Below, piece after piece: positions 23,837-33,317 of a stretch of 64,000 nucleotides of DNA (position 1 is the stretch's first letter; each line of letters starts with the position of its first letter). The position numbers and the translations under genes were made by a program. The notes below the pieces were generated by a model. The model did not search any database. It was not told where the DNA came from and saw only the letters and a list, made by a program, of their open reading frames with translations. The stretch is from Streptomyces sp. Edi4 (GTDB taxonomy: Bacteria > Actinomycetota > Actinomycetes > Streptomycetales > Streptomycetaceae): positions 3,534,001-3,598,000 of the forward strand of contig NZ_JBEJGY010000004.1 of assembly GCF_040253615.1 (NCBI RefSeq), in the 5' to 3' direction.

Positions 23837-24649
23837 TCAGGCGGGCAGCTTGGGCGGCGCCGCGGGCTGTGCGCTCGCCGGGTGCTCGGGCAGGCCCGGG
23901 AGGTCGGGCACGGGCAGCCCCGCGCCGAGCACCGTGGCGACGACGACACCGACGAGGCCACTGACCACGGAGTTCGCCGCCGGTACGACACGGGCGGCGT
24001 CGGTGCTCGTGGCCGCCTTGACCAGGTCGTCGACGGACTTCCTGAGCGCGGACACGGCCTCGGCCCTGACGTCCGCCGGACCGGCGGCCTCCTCGGGCCC
24101 GCCCAGCGGAGCCGAGGGCCGGGTGGAGAGCACGGAAGTGGCCGGGGCCGCGGGGACGGCCGGGGCGGCCGGGGCGGCGGGCTTGGCCGGGGTCGCGGGC
24201 GTCGCGGGGACGGCGGGGACGGCCGGTGTGGCGGGCTTGGCGTGCGCGGCCGGGCTCGCGGGCACGGCCGGGGTGGACGGCACGGCCGGGGTGGACGGCA
24301 CGGCCGGGGTGGAGGGCACGGCCGGGGTGGAGGGCACGATCATGGCCGGGGTGGCCGTCTTCGAGGCGTCCAGGGCTTCCGTCGCCTTGCCCGCGAGCGC
24401 CGAGACGTCGGACGCCGACTTGCCGCCCAGCACACCGGACAGCAGATCGGTGACGGGCTTGAGCACGCCCCCGAGGCCGGCCAGCGCCGTGACCTGTTGG
24501 AGCAGTGCACCGGTGCCCTGCGCCGGTTTCTGGGTGGCGGCCGATGACGGCGGCGCGGGGTCGGCGGCCGCGGCCGACCCGGCCGTGGCGATGACGATCG
24601 CGGTCGACAGGGCCACTGCGGCCAGCCGCCGCGGTGTGCGTGCGCGCAT
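23837..24649 (-). CDS. Secreted Ala/Pro-rich repeat protein
   Basis: 270 residues; signal peptide RRLAAVALSTAIVIATAGSA ending AAA. Residues about 100-190 are a low-complexity linker of (S/A)TPAVP units (four STPAVP in a row, then KPATPAVP and related). On each side are Ala/Leu/Val-rich helical regions (ALLQQVTALAGLGGVLKPV; VSALRKSVDDLVKAATS). The linker looks like a wall-spanning stalk, yet no sortase signal or C-terminal anchor is present. Function unknown. It is flanked by a chaplin gene upstream on the same strand (221 bases apart). Confidence 0.75.
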   Translation of the reverse strand: MRARTPRRLAAVALSTAIVIATAGSAAAADPAPPSSAATQKPAQGTGALLQQVTALAGLGGVLKPVTDLLSGVLGGKSASDVSALAGKATEALDASKTATPAMIVPSTPAVPSTPAVPSTPAVPSTPAVPASPAAHAKPATPAVPAVPATPATPAKPAAPAAPAVPAAPATSVLSTRPSAPLGGPEEAAGPADVRAEAVSALRKSVDDLVKAATSTDAARVVPAANSVVSGLVGVVVATVLGAGLPVPDLPGLPEHPASAQPAAPPKLPA

Positions 24650-24870
24650 GAAAGGGTCTCTCCTTCGCTGGGACAGGCGGTCCTTTCACCGTGCGTGGGC
24701 TCATCACCCTCCGCAACCGCACGGCCGCTCTGTGCGCCCGGGCCACGCGCGACGCGCCGCGTGGAACTGGCACAACCCCGGGCGCGGGCGCGGTCGCACG
24801 CGCTGCGCCATCCGGGCAGCACAGAGCCCCGGCAACCCCTTGGCGGGGGCGGCCGGGGCCGTGGCGGTTA

Positions 24871-25110
24871 CTACTTGTTGACGCAGGTGTTGCCGAAGGC
24901 CGGGTTCAGCAGGGCGATCACGTTGATCGTGTTGCCGCAGACGTTGACCGGAACGTGCACGGGGACCTGCGCCATGTTGCCGGACAGCACGCCGGGGGAG
25001 TTGGTGGCCGCGCCCTGCGCGCCGGCGTCGGCGGCGGCGACGCCGGCCCCGCCGGCAATGGCGGCAACGGCAGCGGTGGACAGGACCAGGGCCTTCGCGG
25101 TACGCGACAT
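24871..25110 (-). CDS. Short chaplin
   Basis: 79 residues. Signal peptide 1-27 (SRTAKALVLSTAAVAAIAGG, ending ADA), then one complete chaplin domain: SPGVLSGNMAQVPVHVPVN, CGNTINVIALLNPAFGNTC, ending with NK. The two cysteines are in place. This is the ChpD/E/F/G/H class: secreted, diffusible, assembling into amyloid fibrils at the air interface. AGGAG lies eight bases before the ATG, and a BldN-type promoter is about 80 bases upstream. Confidence 0.96.
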   Translation of the reverse strand: MSRTAKALVLSTAAVAAIAGGAGVAAADAGAQGAATNSPGVLSGNMAQVPVHVPVNVCGNTINVIALLNPAFGNTCVNK

Positions 25111-25188
25111 GGAGAAGCACTCCTAGTTCGGGAAGTCATGGGCCTTGGGAGCAAGGCACTGACCGGGTGGTGTCACTCGACCTACACC

Positions 25189-25216
25189 TCAACGCGCCCC
25201 CAGGCGCCCGGTTTTG
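25189..25216 (-). promoter_or_regulatory. Sigma-BldN-type promoter of short chaplin
   Basis: On the minus strand CAAAAC (25216-25211), 16 bases, CGTTGA (25194-25189). The -10 element is a perfect match and the -35 keeps AAC. Confidence 0.65.
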
Positions 25217-25733
25217 CCCCCAACGGGTGAACCCGGGTTTCCGGTGGCGAAAAGATGGTCATGAGCCTTGTTTCGTACCGGACCCACGGATGGCGGTCCC
25301 CGCCGCGGACTTCACCCTTTCGGGTCATCTCTTCACGCGGGTGTTGCCGGGGGGCGCCGGCCCGCCAGGACGCCGCCTGAGCGGGCCCGGCCATGCCCTG
25401 TGCCGCCCTTTCCTATTCGAATAAAGATTCCGGCTAGAAAAGCGGCCACCGATACAACGAGCCGGTCGTCAATGAGATACGGCAGATCGCCCGAAGGGAC
25501 ACTCCGGTTCACGCATTCATGACAGGACCGGGTCGTAAATACGGTTACAGTGCTCCTCGCCCCGGGGCCGTTCGACGCGTGGGGCCCCCGGTGACTGCGC
25601 GGCAACCGCACGACCGGTAAAGCGGAATTCAAGAGCGGGACCGCTCTGCGCGTGAGTCCCACAGCACCTTTGCCAGCTTTGTCAGGCTTTTGTCCAGCTT
25701 TCATTTCGAGCGCGAGGACCGGAGTGACCGCGC
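25217..25733. other. Intergenic region ahead of the EPS operon
   Basis: No gene is supported. It is noticeably AT-richer than its surroundings between about 25410 and 25560 (for example AATAAAGATT and CGTAAATACGGTTACAG), which suggests the promoter and regulatory region of the long polysaccharide operon starting at 25734. A TACAGT at about 25546 could be a -10 element, but no matching -35 is clear. Confidence 0.45.
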
Positions 25734-26900
25734 ATGCCCACGAGAGCCAACGCCCCCGGCGGACCCGATGGGCCGGGGCCCGCAGACCACTTGAGTGTCC
25801 TGCACCTGGTCCAGCCCGTTGAAGGGGGCGTAGCCCGAGTCGTCACGGACTTGGTACGGGACCAGCTGCGCAGCGGATTCCGGGTCACCGTGGCATGCCC
25901 CGAGGGAGGCCCGTTGAGCACCGAACTGTCGCGCCTGGGCGCCCGGGTGTGCGCCTGGCGCGCCACGCGTTCGCCCGGTCCCGCGCTGCTCGGCGAGACA
26001 TGGCGGGCGGCCCGGCTCATCCGGCGGGTGCGCCCCGATGTGATCCACGCGCACAGCGCCAAGGCCGGCGTCGCCGGGCGTCTCGCCGCGCGCGGCGCCG
26101 TCCCCACCGTCTTCCAGCCGCACGCCTGGTCGTTCGAGGCGGTCGGCGGCCTCACCGCGTGGCTCTCGCGCGGCTGGGAGCGGGCGGCGGTGCGTTGGAC
26201 CTCGCGCGTGGTGTGCGTCAGCGAGGGCGAGCGGGCCACCGGGGAGCGCGCCGGGGTCCTCGCGTCGTTCGCGGTCGTCCCCAACGGCGTCGACCTCGAC
26301 CACTACCGCGCCCCCGAGACGGCGCGCGCCGCCACGGACGCGCCCCTGGTGGTGTGCGTGGGGCGGTTGTGCCGTCAGAAGGGACAGGACGTCCTGCTGC
26401 GGGCCTGGCGGGACGTGAACCGCGCGGTGCCCGGCGCCCATCTGGTCCTGGTCGGCGACGGCCCCGACCTGGCGGCGCTGCGCGCGGCGGCGCCCGGCTC
26501 GGTCTCCCTGGTCGGTCCGGTCACCGACACCGCCGCCTGGTACCGCGCGGCCGACCTGGTGGTGCTGCCCTCGCGCTGGGAGGGGATGGCGCTGGCCCCG
26601 CTTGAGGCGATGGCGTGCGGCACGCCGGTGGTGGTCACCGACGTCGGGGGCTCCGCCGAGAGCCTGGCGCCGGGCCACGCCCCGCTCTGTCTCGTACCGC
26701 CAGAGGATCCGGGGGCGCTGGCGCGCGCCCTGACCCGCCTGCTCACGGACGCCCCGCTGCGCGCCGGCCTCGCCCGCCAGGGGCACGAGCACGTGACCAC
26801 CACCCATGACGTGCGGCGAACGGCCCGGAGCATCGCGCAGGTGTACCGCGACGTGGCCGCCCCGCTCCACTTCGAGCACAGGGAACCCATCAGCCAGTGA
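25734..26900 (+). CDS. GT4-family glycosyltransferase
   Basis: 388 residues, cytosolic. The N-terminal half has the acceptor domain start LSVLHLVQPVEGGVARVVTD; the C-terminal half has the nucleotide-sugar site CVGRLCRQKGQDVLLRAW and EGMALAPLEAMACGTPVVVT (the EX7E motif). It transfers a sugar from an NDP donor to a lipid-linked intermediate. First gene of the EPS operon; it overlaps the next gene by four bases (GTGA). ATG at 25734 has CGGAG nine bases upstream. Sugar specificity cannot be read from sequence. Confidence 0.92.
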   Translation: MPTRANAPGGPDGPGPADHLSVLHLVQPVEGGVARVVTDLVRDQLRSGFRVTVACPEGGPLSTELSRLGARVCAWRATRSPGPALLGETWRAARLIRRVRPDVIHAHSAKAGVAGRLAARGAVPTVFQPHAWSFEAVGGLTAWLSRGWERAAVRWTSRVVCVSEGERATGERAGVLASFAVVPNGVDLDHYRAPETARAATDAPLVVCVGRLCRQKGQDVLLRAWRDVNRAVPGAHLVLVGDGPDLAALRAAAPGSVSLVGPVTDTAAWYRAADLVVLPSRWEGMALAPLEAMACGTPVVVTDVGGSAESLAPGHAPLCLVPPEDPGALARALTRLLTDAPLRAGLARQGHEHVTTTHDVRRTARSIAQVYRDVAAPLHFEHREPISQ

Positions 26901-28384
26901 CCGCGGAAAGCATCGTCCCGTCCGCCGGGGGGCCGTCCCACGGCACCGGGATGTCAACGGGAACCGTCTCGGTGGTCACGCCCCGCGAGGCGCCGGACCA
27001 CTTCGTCCCCCCGGCCGGACGGCCGCGCACGGGCGGCACGTTCGTGTCCGTCCTGCTCGCCGTCGACTGCGCCGCCGGACTGCTCGGCATCCTCGTCCTG
27101 CCCTTCTCCGGACTGCCGCCCGGGCCCGCCGGGCTGCTCGTGGCCACCGTGCTCGCGCTCAACGCCCAGGCCGGGCTCTACCGGCCGGTGATGGCGGGCG
27201 GTGTGCTCGGCGACGTGCCCGCGCTCTGCGCGCGCGCCCTGACCGGCTGGTGCGTCCTGGCCGCCGTGCTCACCCAGCGGAGCGTCCTCGTGCGCGAGCC
27301 GGACGACGTGCCGCTCGCGGTCTCGGCGGTGGCGGCCGGGTGCGCGGTACAGATCCTGGCGAGCTGCGCCGGGCGCGGCGCCGCGCTGTGGCTGCGGCGG
27401 CGCAAGGCGGCCCGCAGGCCGCGCCCCGCCCTGGTGGTGGGCCCCGCGTCCACCGCCGTACGCGTCAGCGCCGCCCTGGTGCGCCAGGCCCGAGGCGGCA
27501 TCCGTCCCGTCGGCGTCGTCGTGCCGCCGTCCGAGACGGGCGTGGAGGCCGGCCCTGTGCCGGTCCTGCGCAGCGTGGAGGAGGTCCAGCGCGCCGTCAT
27601 CCAGAACGGCGTACGGGACTGCCTGCTCACGTACGCCGTCGAGGCGGGCGGGCCGACTCCCGTGGCGCCCGCGCTCCTTGAGGCCATGGGCTGCGCGCTG
27701 TGGCAGCTCGACACCCGCGCCCCCGGCCACACCGCGCCCGGAACGCAGACCGACGAAGTGGCCGCCTTCCCCTGCCGGCCGCTCACCAGCAGCCCCGCCG
27801 GCGCCGTCGGTCTCGGCCTCAAGCGCCTGCTCGACCTGGCCCTCACCGTGCCCGCCCTGATCGCGGCCGCGCCCGTCCTGCTGGTGTGCGCCCTGGTGCT
27901 GCGCCGCAGCGACGGGCCCGGAGTCCTCTTCCGCCAAGAACGCATCGGACTGCGCGGGCAGGCGTTCACGCTCCTGAAGTTCCGTACGCTGCGCCCCGAC
28001 ACCGTGCACGAGGCCGCCACCCGCTGGAACATCGCCGACGACCACCGGATGAGCCGGGCCGGGCAGTTCATGCGGCGCACCTCCCTGGACGAGCTGCCCC
28101 AGCTGTGGAACGTGATCCGGGGCGACATGAGCCTGGTCGGCCCCCGCCCCGAACGGCCCTTCTTCGTCGCCCAGTTCAGCAACGCACACCCCGGCTACGC
28201 GGCCCGCCACCGGATGCCGGTCGGCCTCACCGGGCTCGCCCAGGTCCAGGGGCTGCGCGGCGACACCTCCATCGAGGACCGGGCCCGCTACGACAACTAC
28301 TACATCGACCACTGGTCGCTCTGGCAGGACCTGTGCATCCTGCTGCGCACCGCCGCCTGCCTCGTCCGTCCCACCGGGAGCTGA
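26897..28384 (+). CDS. Polyprenyl-phosphate sugar phosphotransferase (EPS initiation)
   Basis: 495 residues. About four N-terminal membrane helices (residues 45-165) and a Rossmann-like central region precede a C-terminal bacterial sugar transferase domain (about 300-490). The latter starts with a membrane hairpin after KRLLDLALTVP and contains FRQERIGLRGQAFTLLKFRT, RTSLDELPQLWNVIRGDMS and LVGPRPERPFF. This is the WbaP/ExoY/CpsE class that loads the first sugar-1-phosphate onto undecaprenyl phosphate, starting each repeat unit. Coupled to both neighbours by overlaps. Confidence 0.93.
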   Translation: MTAESIVPSAGGPSHGTGMSTGTVSVVTPREAPDHFVPPAGRPRTGGTFVSVLLAVDCAAGLLGILVLPFSGLPPGPAGLLVATVLALNAQAGLYRPVMAGGVLGDVPALCARALTGWCVLAAVLTQRSVLVREPDDVPLAVSAVAAGCAVQILASCAGRGAALWLRRRKAARRPRPALVVGPASTAVRVSAALVRQARGGIRPVGVVVPPSETGVEAGPVPVLRSVEEVQRAVIQNGVRDCLLTYAVEAGGPTPVAPALLEAMGCALWQLDTRAPGHTAPGTQTDEVAAFPCRPLTSSPAGAVGLGLKRLLDLALTVPALIAAAPVLLVCALVLRRSDGPGVLFRQERIGLRGQAFTLLKFRTLRPDTVHEAATRWNIADDHRMSRAGQFMRRTSLDELPQLWNVIRGDMSLVGPRPERPFFVAQFSNAHPGYAARHRMPVGLTGLAQVQGLRGDTSIEDRARYDNYYIDHWSLWQDLCILLRTAACLVRPTGS

Positions 28385-28386
28385 GC

Positions 28387-29706
28387 GTGTACGCCCTCGC
28401 GGCCGCGCCGCCGCTCTCGCCGAGGATCCCGCGCCGGGCCGTGCGCCTGCTGCCCCTGCTCGCCGTGATCGCCCTGCTCGCCACTCCCCCGCTGGGCGGC
28501 GACGGCTCGGCCACGGCCGCCGACGCCGCGTGCGGGGTCCTCGTGGTGTGGGCGCTCGTCCAGGTCGTCCGCTCCGGCGAGCGGCCACTGAGCCGGCGGG
28601 CCGCGCTCGTCATGGGGCTCCCTGTGACGGGCATCTGCGTGGCCGCGACGGGCGCCGCCGACGCCTCCACCGCCGTCGCCGGGCTCGGCCGCTACCTCCA
28701 GATCTTCGTGCTCGTCCCGCTCGCCGTGCTGCTCCTGCTGCGCGACCGCGACGACTTCCGCCTCGCGGCCCGCGCCGTGGTGGCGCTCGCCCTGTTCGAG
28801 GGCGGCCTCGGCGTCCAGCAATACCTGACGTCCACCGGCGCCTCCTACATGGGCGAGGACATCAGGGCGGTCGGCACCTTCGGCGCCTCCGACATCATGG
28901 GCATGGCCACCGTCGTCTCCTGCGGGCTGCTCTGCGCGGTCGGCCTCGCCCTCGACCCCGCCCCCGGCGCCGGCCGCGCCCACCGGGGCGCCGCGCTCGG
29001 CTGCGCCGCGCTGCTGCTCCTGCCGCTCGCCGTGTCGTTCAGCCGGGGCGCCTGGATCGCCACGGCCCTCGCGTCCTGCGCGATGCTGTTCCTCTCCGGC
29101 GCCCGGCGCGCCCTCGTCGTCCTCACGTCCCTCGCCGCCGCCACCGTCGTCCTCGTCGGCGCCAGCGGCCCGGGCAGCCAAATGCTCCAAGAACGCCTCT
29201 CCAGCATCACCCAGGTCGAGAGCGCCCCCGACCAGTCCGTCACCGACCGGTACACGATGTGGGCGGCGGCGGAACTGATGTGGCGTCATTCCCCGCTCAC
29301 CGGCGTCGGGTTGAAGGGTTTTCCCGCCCATCGCGACGCGAACTCCTCGCTCGCCCTGTCCTCCGGAAGCGACACCGCGGGCGCCGGCGCCGCCTTCAAA
29401 CGCCAGCCCCTGCTCTCGCCGCACAACATGTACCTCCTGGTCCTCAGCGAGCAGGGCCTCATCGGCGTCGTCACCCTGGTCGGCGGCTGGGCGGCGCTCC
29501 TGATCGCCGGGGTGCGCCGGCTGCTCCGGGCGCGCCGCGACGGCGCCCCGCTGGACTGCGCGCTCGTCGCCACCGGCCTGCTGGCCTGGCTCCTCGTGGA
29601 CTTCTTCTACGGGGACATCGGCGGCCCCTCCACCGCCCTGACCGCGCTCGTCCTCGGCCTCGCCGCCTGGTGGGCGCTCGCGGCGCGAGGGGCGGCCCGG
29701 CCGTGA
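28387..29706 (+). CDS. O-antigen ligase / Wzy polymerase-like membrane protein
   Basis: 439 residues from GTG at 28387 (GGGAG six bases upstream). About ten to twelve membrane helices. Wzy_C-domain hallmarks occur: LSFSRGAWIATALAS, a large external loop (around residues 270-350, with SPLTGVGLKGFPAH) and HNMYLLVLSEQGLIGVV. Members join or polymerise lipid-linked oligosaccharide units on the outer face of the membrane. In this operon it is the natural polymerase. It overlaps the next gene by four bases. Confidence 0.88.
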   Translation: MYALAAAPPLSPRIPRRAVRLLPLLAVIALLATPPLGGDGSATAADAACGVLVVWALVQVVRSGERPLSRRAALVMGLPVTGICVAATGAADASTAVAGLGRYLQIFVLVPLAVLLLLRDRDDFRLAARAVVALALFEGGLGVQQYLTSTGASYMGEDIRAVGTFGASDIMGMATVVSCGLLCAVGLALDPAPGAGRAHRGAALGCAALLLLPLAVSFSRGAWIATALASCAMLFLSGARRALVVLTSLAAATVVLVGASGPGSQMLQERLSSITQVESAPDQSVTDRYTMWAAAELMWRHSPLTGVGLKGFPAHRDANSSLALSSGSDTAGAGAAFKRQPLLSPHNMYLLVLSEQGLIGVVTLVGGWAALLIAGVRRLLRARRDGAPLDCALVATGLLAWLLVDFFYGDIGGPSTALTALVLGLAAWWALAARGAARP

Positions 29707-31319
29707 CGGAGACCGCTCCCCCTCTGCTTCCCGCGCCCGCCGCGCCGCCCGAACCGGGCGCGTCGGGGCGGCTGCTGGCGCGGGCCGCGTTCCTGACCGC
29801 CGCCCTCACCGTCGCCGGGGCCGTCCTCGGCCTCCTGCGCGACCAGGCCTTCGCGCACGTCTTCGGCGCCGACACCGACACCGACGCCTTCCTGGTCGCC
29901 TGGACGATCCCCGAGGTCGCCGCGACCCTGCTGATCGAGGACGGGCTCGCCTTCGTCCTGGTCCCCGCCTTCAGCCTCGCCCTGGTCCGGCGCGGGCGGC
30001 CCGGGCCCGATCCGGTCCGCGCCCTGGTCGCTGCGACCCTGCCCCGGCTCACCCTCGCCCTCACGGTGGGCGCCGCCGCCCTGATCGCGGCCGCGCCCGC
30101 CGTGGTGGCGGTCCTCGCGCCGGGACTGCCCCGCGCCGACCTCGCCGTCGACTGCACCCGCGCGACCGCGACCTGCGTGTTCACCTTCGGACTCACCGGC
30201 TACGCGAGCGCCGCCCTGCGCGGCCACGGCCGCTTCCTCGCGCCCGCCTCGATCTACGTCGCGTACAACGTGGGCATCATCGCGCTGCTCCTGCTGCTCG
30301 GCGGGGTGTGGGGGGTGCGGGCCGCCGCCGCCGGGGTCGCGCTCGGCGGCGTCCTCATGGTCCTCGTACAGCTCCCGGCGCTGTGGCGCAGCTGGCGCCG
30401 CCGCGAGCGCCCGCCCGCCGTGCCCGCCGCGCGCCGCGAGCCCGGCGACAGCGCCGCGCGGGCGCTGCGGCTCGCGCTGGTCGCGCCCGTGGTGGTGTTC
30501 GCGCTCAGCCGCCAGACGCAGGTCCTCATCGAGCGCTTCCTCGCGGCGCCGCTGCCCGCCGGGGCCATCTCGCATCTGAACTACGCGCAGAAGGTGGCGC
30601 AGATGCCGATGGTGCTCTCCTTGATGCTGTGCACGGTCACCTTCCCCGTCATCGCGCGCGCCCTGGCCGCCGGCGACACCGAACGGGCCAGGCGCCGCGT
30701 GGAGAGCGACCTGGTCGTGGCCGGCACCATCGTGCTGACCGGCGCGTCCGTGGTGGTGGCCTGCGCGCCGCAGATCATCCATCTCCTCTTCCAGCGCGGC
30801 GCGTTCACCACCCACGACACCGCGGCCACCGCCGCCGTGATGCGGGTGTACGCGCTCGGTCTGCTCGGCCAGACCCTCGTCGGGGTCCTGGCGCGCTCCT
30901 ACTTCTCCGAGGCGCGTCCCCTGTGGTTCCCGGCCTGCGCGATGCTGGCAGGCCTCGCCTCGACCGCCGTGGCCGGCGCGCTCGCCGTCCCCGCGTGGGG
31001 CGCGCCCGGCATCGCCGCCGCCAACGCGCTCGGCATCACCTTGACCGCGCTGCTGCTCCTGTGGGGCAGCGGGCGGCGCCGTACGGCTCTGTCCGTGCGC
31101 CGGGTGGGCGGCGGACTCGCCCGTCTCCTGGTGGCCGCGTGCGGCGCGACCGCCGCCTGCTGGTGGGGCGCGTCCGTCTCGTCCGACCCCTTGGCCGCGC
31201 TCGCTCTCGGGGCGCCGGCCGCCGTCCTCACCTTCGCCGTCGTGGCCCGTCTGCTGCGGGTCAGGGAGTTCTGTCTGCTGTTCCGTCCCGTCACACGAAA
31301 GCTCTGGCATGCCCGTTGA
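29703..31319 (+). CDS. MurJ/MviN-type lipid-linked oligosaccharide flippase
   Basis: 538 residues with about 14 membrane helices. It has the family start GLLRDQAFAHVFGADTDTDA (compare MurJ G-x-x-R-D with the A-F-x-x-A pattern), FAFV-like loops and the central SRQTQVLIERFLA. The operon context (initiating transferase, polymerase, Wzz) suggests it flips the EPS repeat unit as a Wzx substitute, not lipid II. GTG at 29703 overlaps the previous stop. The end overlaps the deacetylase start by 11 bases. Confidence 0.9.
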   Translation: MTETAPPLLPAPAAPPEPGASGRLLARAAFLTAALTVAGAVLGLLRDQAFAHVFGADTDTDAFLVAWTIPEVAATLLIEDGLAFVLVPAFSLALVRRGRPGPDPVRALVAATLPRLTLALTVGAAALIAAAPAVVAVLAPGLPRADLAVDCTRATATCVFTFGLTGYASAALRGHGRFLAPASIYVAYNVGIIALLLLLGGVWGVRAAAAGVALGGVLMVLVQLPALWRSWRRRERPPAVPAARREPGDSAARALRLALVAPVVVFALSRQTQVLIERFLAAPLPAGAISHLNYAQKVAQMPMVLSLMLCTVTFPVIARALAAGDTERARRRVESDLVVAGTIVLTGASVVVACAPQIIHLLFQRGAFTTHDTAATAAVMRVYALGLLGQTLVGVLARSYFSEARPLWFPACAMLAGLASTAVAGALAVPAWGAPGIAAANALGITLTALLLLWGSGRRRTALSVRRVGGGLARLLVAACGATAACWWGASVSSDPLAALALGAPAAVLTFAVVARLLRVREFCLLFRPVTRKLWHAR

Positions 31320-32094
31320 CACGGCAGTCGGCGACCCACGGGGTCCACTGACTGGTTCGAGACCCCGCCCCGCATCGCCGCTGTGGGTGGCCATGTACCA
31401 CTCGGTGTCCCACACCACGGACGATCCGTACCACATCACCGTCTCGCCGCCCCGCTTCGAGCGCCAGCTGCGCTGGCTGCGCCACCGGGGCCTGCGGGGG
31501 GTGAGCATGGCCGAACTGCTGCGGGCCCGCGCCGCCGGCGCCGCCCGGGGCCTGGTCGGCCTCACCTTCGACGACGGGTACGCCGACTTCGCCGGCGACG
31601 CCCTCGCGCTGCTGCGCCGTTACGAGTACACGGCCACGGTGTTCGTGCTCCCGGGCCTGCTCGGCGCCACCAACGAATGGGACCCGCTCGGCCCGCGCCG
31701 CCCCCTGCTCGATGAGCGCGGCATCCAGCGGGCCGCGACCTGGGGCATGGAGGTCGCCTCGCACGGCCTGCGCCACCTCGACCTGACCGACATCGACGAG
31801 GAGAGCCTGCGCCGCGAGGTCGAGCTCAGCCGCCGGCTGCTCGGGGAGCTCACCGGGCAGGAGGCGACGGGCTTCTGCTACCCCTACGGCGCGGTCGACG
31901 TACGCGCCATCGACGCGGTCCGCGCGGCCGGCTACCGGTACGCCTGCGCCATCGACCCGGGCCCGCTCACCGGCCGCTACGCGCTGCCCCGCGTCCACGT
32001 CGGCGAACGCGACACCGCCTGGCGGCTGCGCCTCAAGCGAGGGCTGCACCGCTGGCGCCGCGAGGACCCCGCCGACCTGCCGGAGGGCTCGTGA
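31309..32094 (+). CDS. Polysaccharide deacetylase (NodB-like, CE4)
   Basis: 261 residues. NodB motifs: motif 1 TFDDGYADF (catalytic base Asp and metal Asp), motif 2 SHGLRHLDLT (metal His residues), motif 3 region GFCYPYGAVD. No signal peptide or membrane segment is visible (the N-terminus is Pro/Arg-rich and hydrophilic), so it may act in the cytosol on the lipid-linked unit, or be exported by another route. It would remove N- or O-acetyl groups from the polymer. Overlaps both neighbours. Confidence 0.9.
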   Translation: MPVDTAVGDPRGPLTGSRPRPASPLWVAMYHSVSHTTDDPYHITVSPPRFERQLRWLRHRGLRGVSMAELLRARAAGAARGLVGLTFDDGYADFAGDALALLRRYEYTATVFVLPGLLGATNEWDPLGPRRPLLDERGIQRAATWGMEVASHGLRHLDLTDIDEESLRREVELSRRLLGELTGQEATGFCYPYGAVDVRAIDAVRAAGYRYACAIDPGPLTGRYALPRVHVGERDTAWRLRLKRGLHRWRREDPADLPEGS

Positions 32095-33317
32095 AGGTCC
32101 TGCACGTCATCACCGGCCTCGGCGTCGGCGGCGCCGAGCACCAACTGCGGTTGCTGCTACGGCACTTGCCCTACGAGGCGGACGTGGTGACGCTCACCAA
32201 CCCCGGCGCCGTGGCCCGCGCCGTCGTCGCCGACGGCGGCCGGGTGCGCGACCTGGACATGGCGGGCAACCGCGACCTGGCCGCGCTGCCCCGGCTGACC
32301 CGGCTCATCGCGGGCGGCCGCTACGACGTCGTCCACACCCATCTGTACCGGGCCTGCCTGTACGGGCGCCTCGCGGCCCGGCTGGCCGGGGTGCGTACCG
32401 TCGTGGCCACCGAGCACTCCCTGGGCGAGACCCGCATGGAGGGCCGCCCGCTGGGCCCCGGCGTGCGCGGCCTCTACCTGGCGAGCGAACGGCTCGGCAC
32501 GGCGACCGTCGCGGTCTCCCCCACCATCGCCCGGCGCCTGGCCCGCTGGGGCGTGCCCCGGCACCGCGTCCAGGTGGTGCCGAACGGCATCGACGCGGCG
32601 CGCTTCGCCTTCGATCCCGCCGCGCGCACGGCCGTACGCCGTGAACTGGGCCTGCCCGACGGGGTGTTCGTGATCGGCGCGGTGGGCAGGCTCGCGCCGG
32701 GCAAGCGCTTCCACGTCCTGCTCGACGCGCTCGCCGAGCTCCCGGACGCCTGGCTGGTGCTGGCGGGCGGCGGCGACCAGGAAGAGGCCCTGCGGGCCCG
32801 CGCCGACCGGCTCGGCGTGGCCGGCCGGGTGGTCTTCGCGGGCGAGTGCCCCCAGGACGACACGGGCCCAGGGGGCGCGGGCCCCGCCCTGCCCGGGCTG
32901 CTCAGCGCCGTGGACTGCCTGGCATCGCCCTCGGGCGACGAGGCGTTCGGTCTCGCGGTCCTGGAGGGGATCGCCGCGGGGCTCCCGGTGGCGTACGTGA
33001 CCTGCCCGGCCGTCGACGACCTGCCGGCCGGATCCGTGCCCGGCGCCCTGCGCACCGGGCGCACGGCCGCCGCGTTCGCCGGCGCCCTGCGCGAGCTGCG
33101 CCGGGCCGGCCCCGGCCGGCTGCCCGTGCCCGACGCGGTGCGCCGCTACTGCGTCACCACGACCTCCGCCCAACTGGTGCGGGTGTACGAGGCGGCGGCG
33201 GCCCGCGTGCCGCTGCCCCGCCCCGCGTACGACACGGCGTACGACACGGCGCCCGGGCCCGCTCCCGGCGCGGCGCACCCCATGACGAACACCTCGGAGA
33301 AAGAAGAGACCCGATGA
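32091..33317 (+). CDS. GT4-family glycosyltransferase
   Basis: 408 residues. N-terminal motif VLHVITGLGVGGAEHQLRLL is typical of GT4 family enzymes; the donor site has GAVGRLAPGKRFHVLLDAL and DEAFGLAVLEGIAAGLPVAY (EX7E). Cytosolic and peripheral to the membrane. It adds a later sugar of the EPS unit. GTG start at 32091 overlaps the deacetylase stop (GTGA), and the end overlaps the Wzz-like gene by four bases. The C-terminus carries a short DTAYDTAPGPAPG low-complexity tail. Confidence 0.92.
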   Translation: MKVLHVITGLGVGGAEHQLRLLLRHLPYEADVVTLTNPGAVARAVVADGGRVRDLDMAGNRDLAALPRLTRLIAGGRYDVVHTHLYRACLYGRLAARLAGVRTVVATEHSLGETRMEGRPLGPGVRGLYLASERLGTATVAVSPTIARRLARWGVPRHRVQVVPNGIDAARFAFDPAARTAVRRELGLPDGVFVIGAVGRLAPGKRFHVLLDALAELPDAWLVLAGGGDQEEALRARADRLGVAGRVVFAGECPQDDTGPGGAGPALPGLLSAVDCLASPSGDEAFGLAVLEGIAAGLPVAYVTCPAVDDLPAGSVPGALRTGRTAAAFAGALRELRRAGPGRLPVPDAVRRYCVTTTSAQLVRVYEAAAARVPLPRPAYDTAYDTAPGPAPGAAHPMTNTSEKEETR

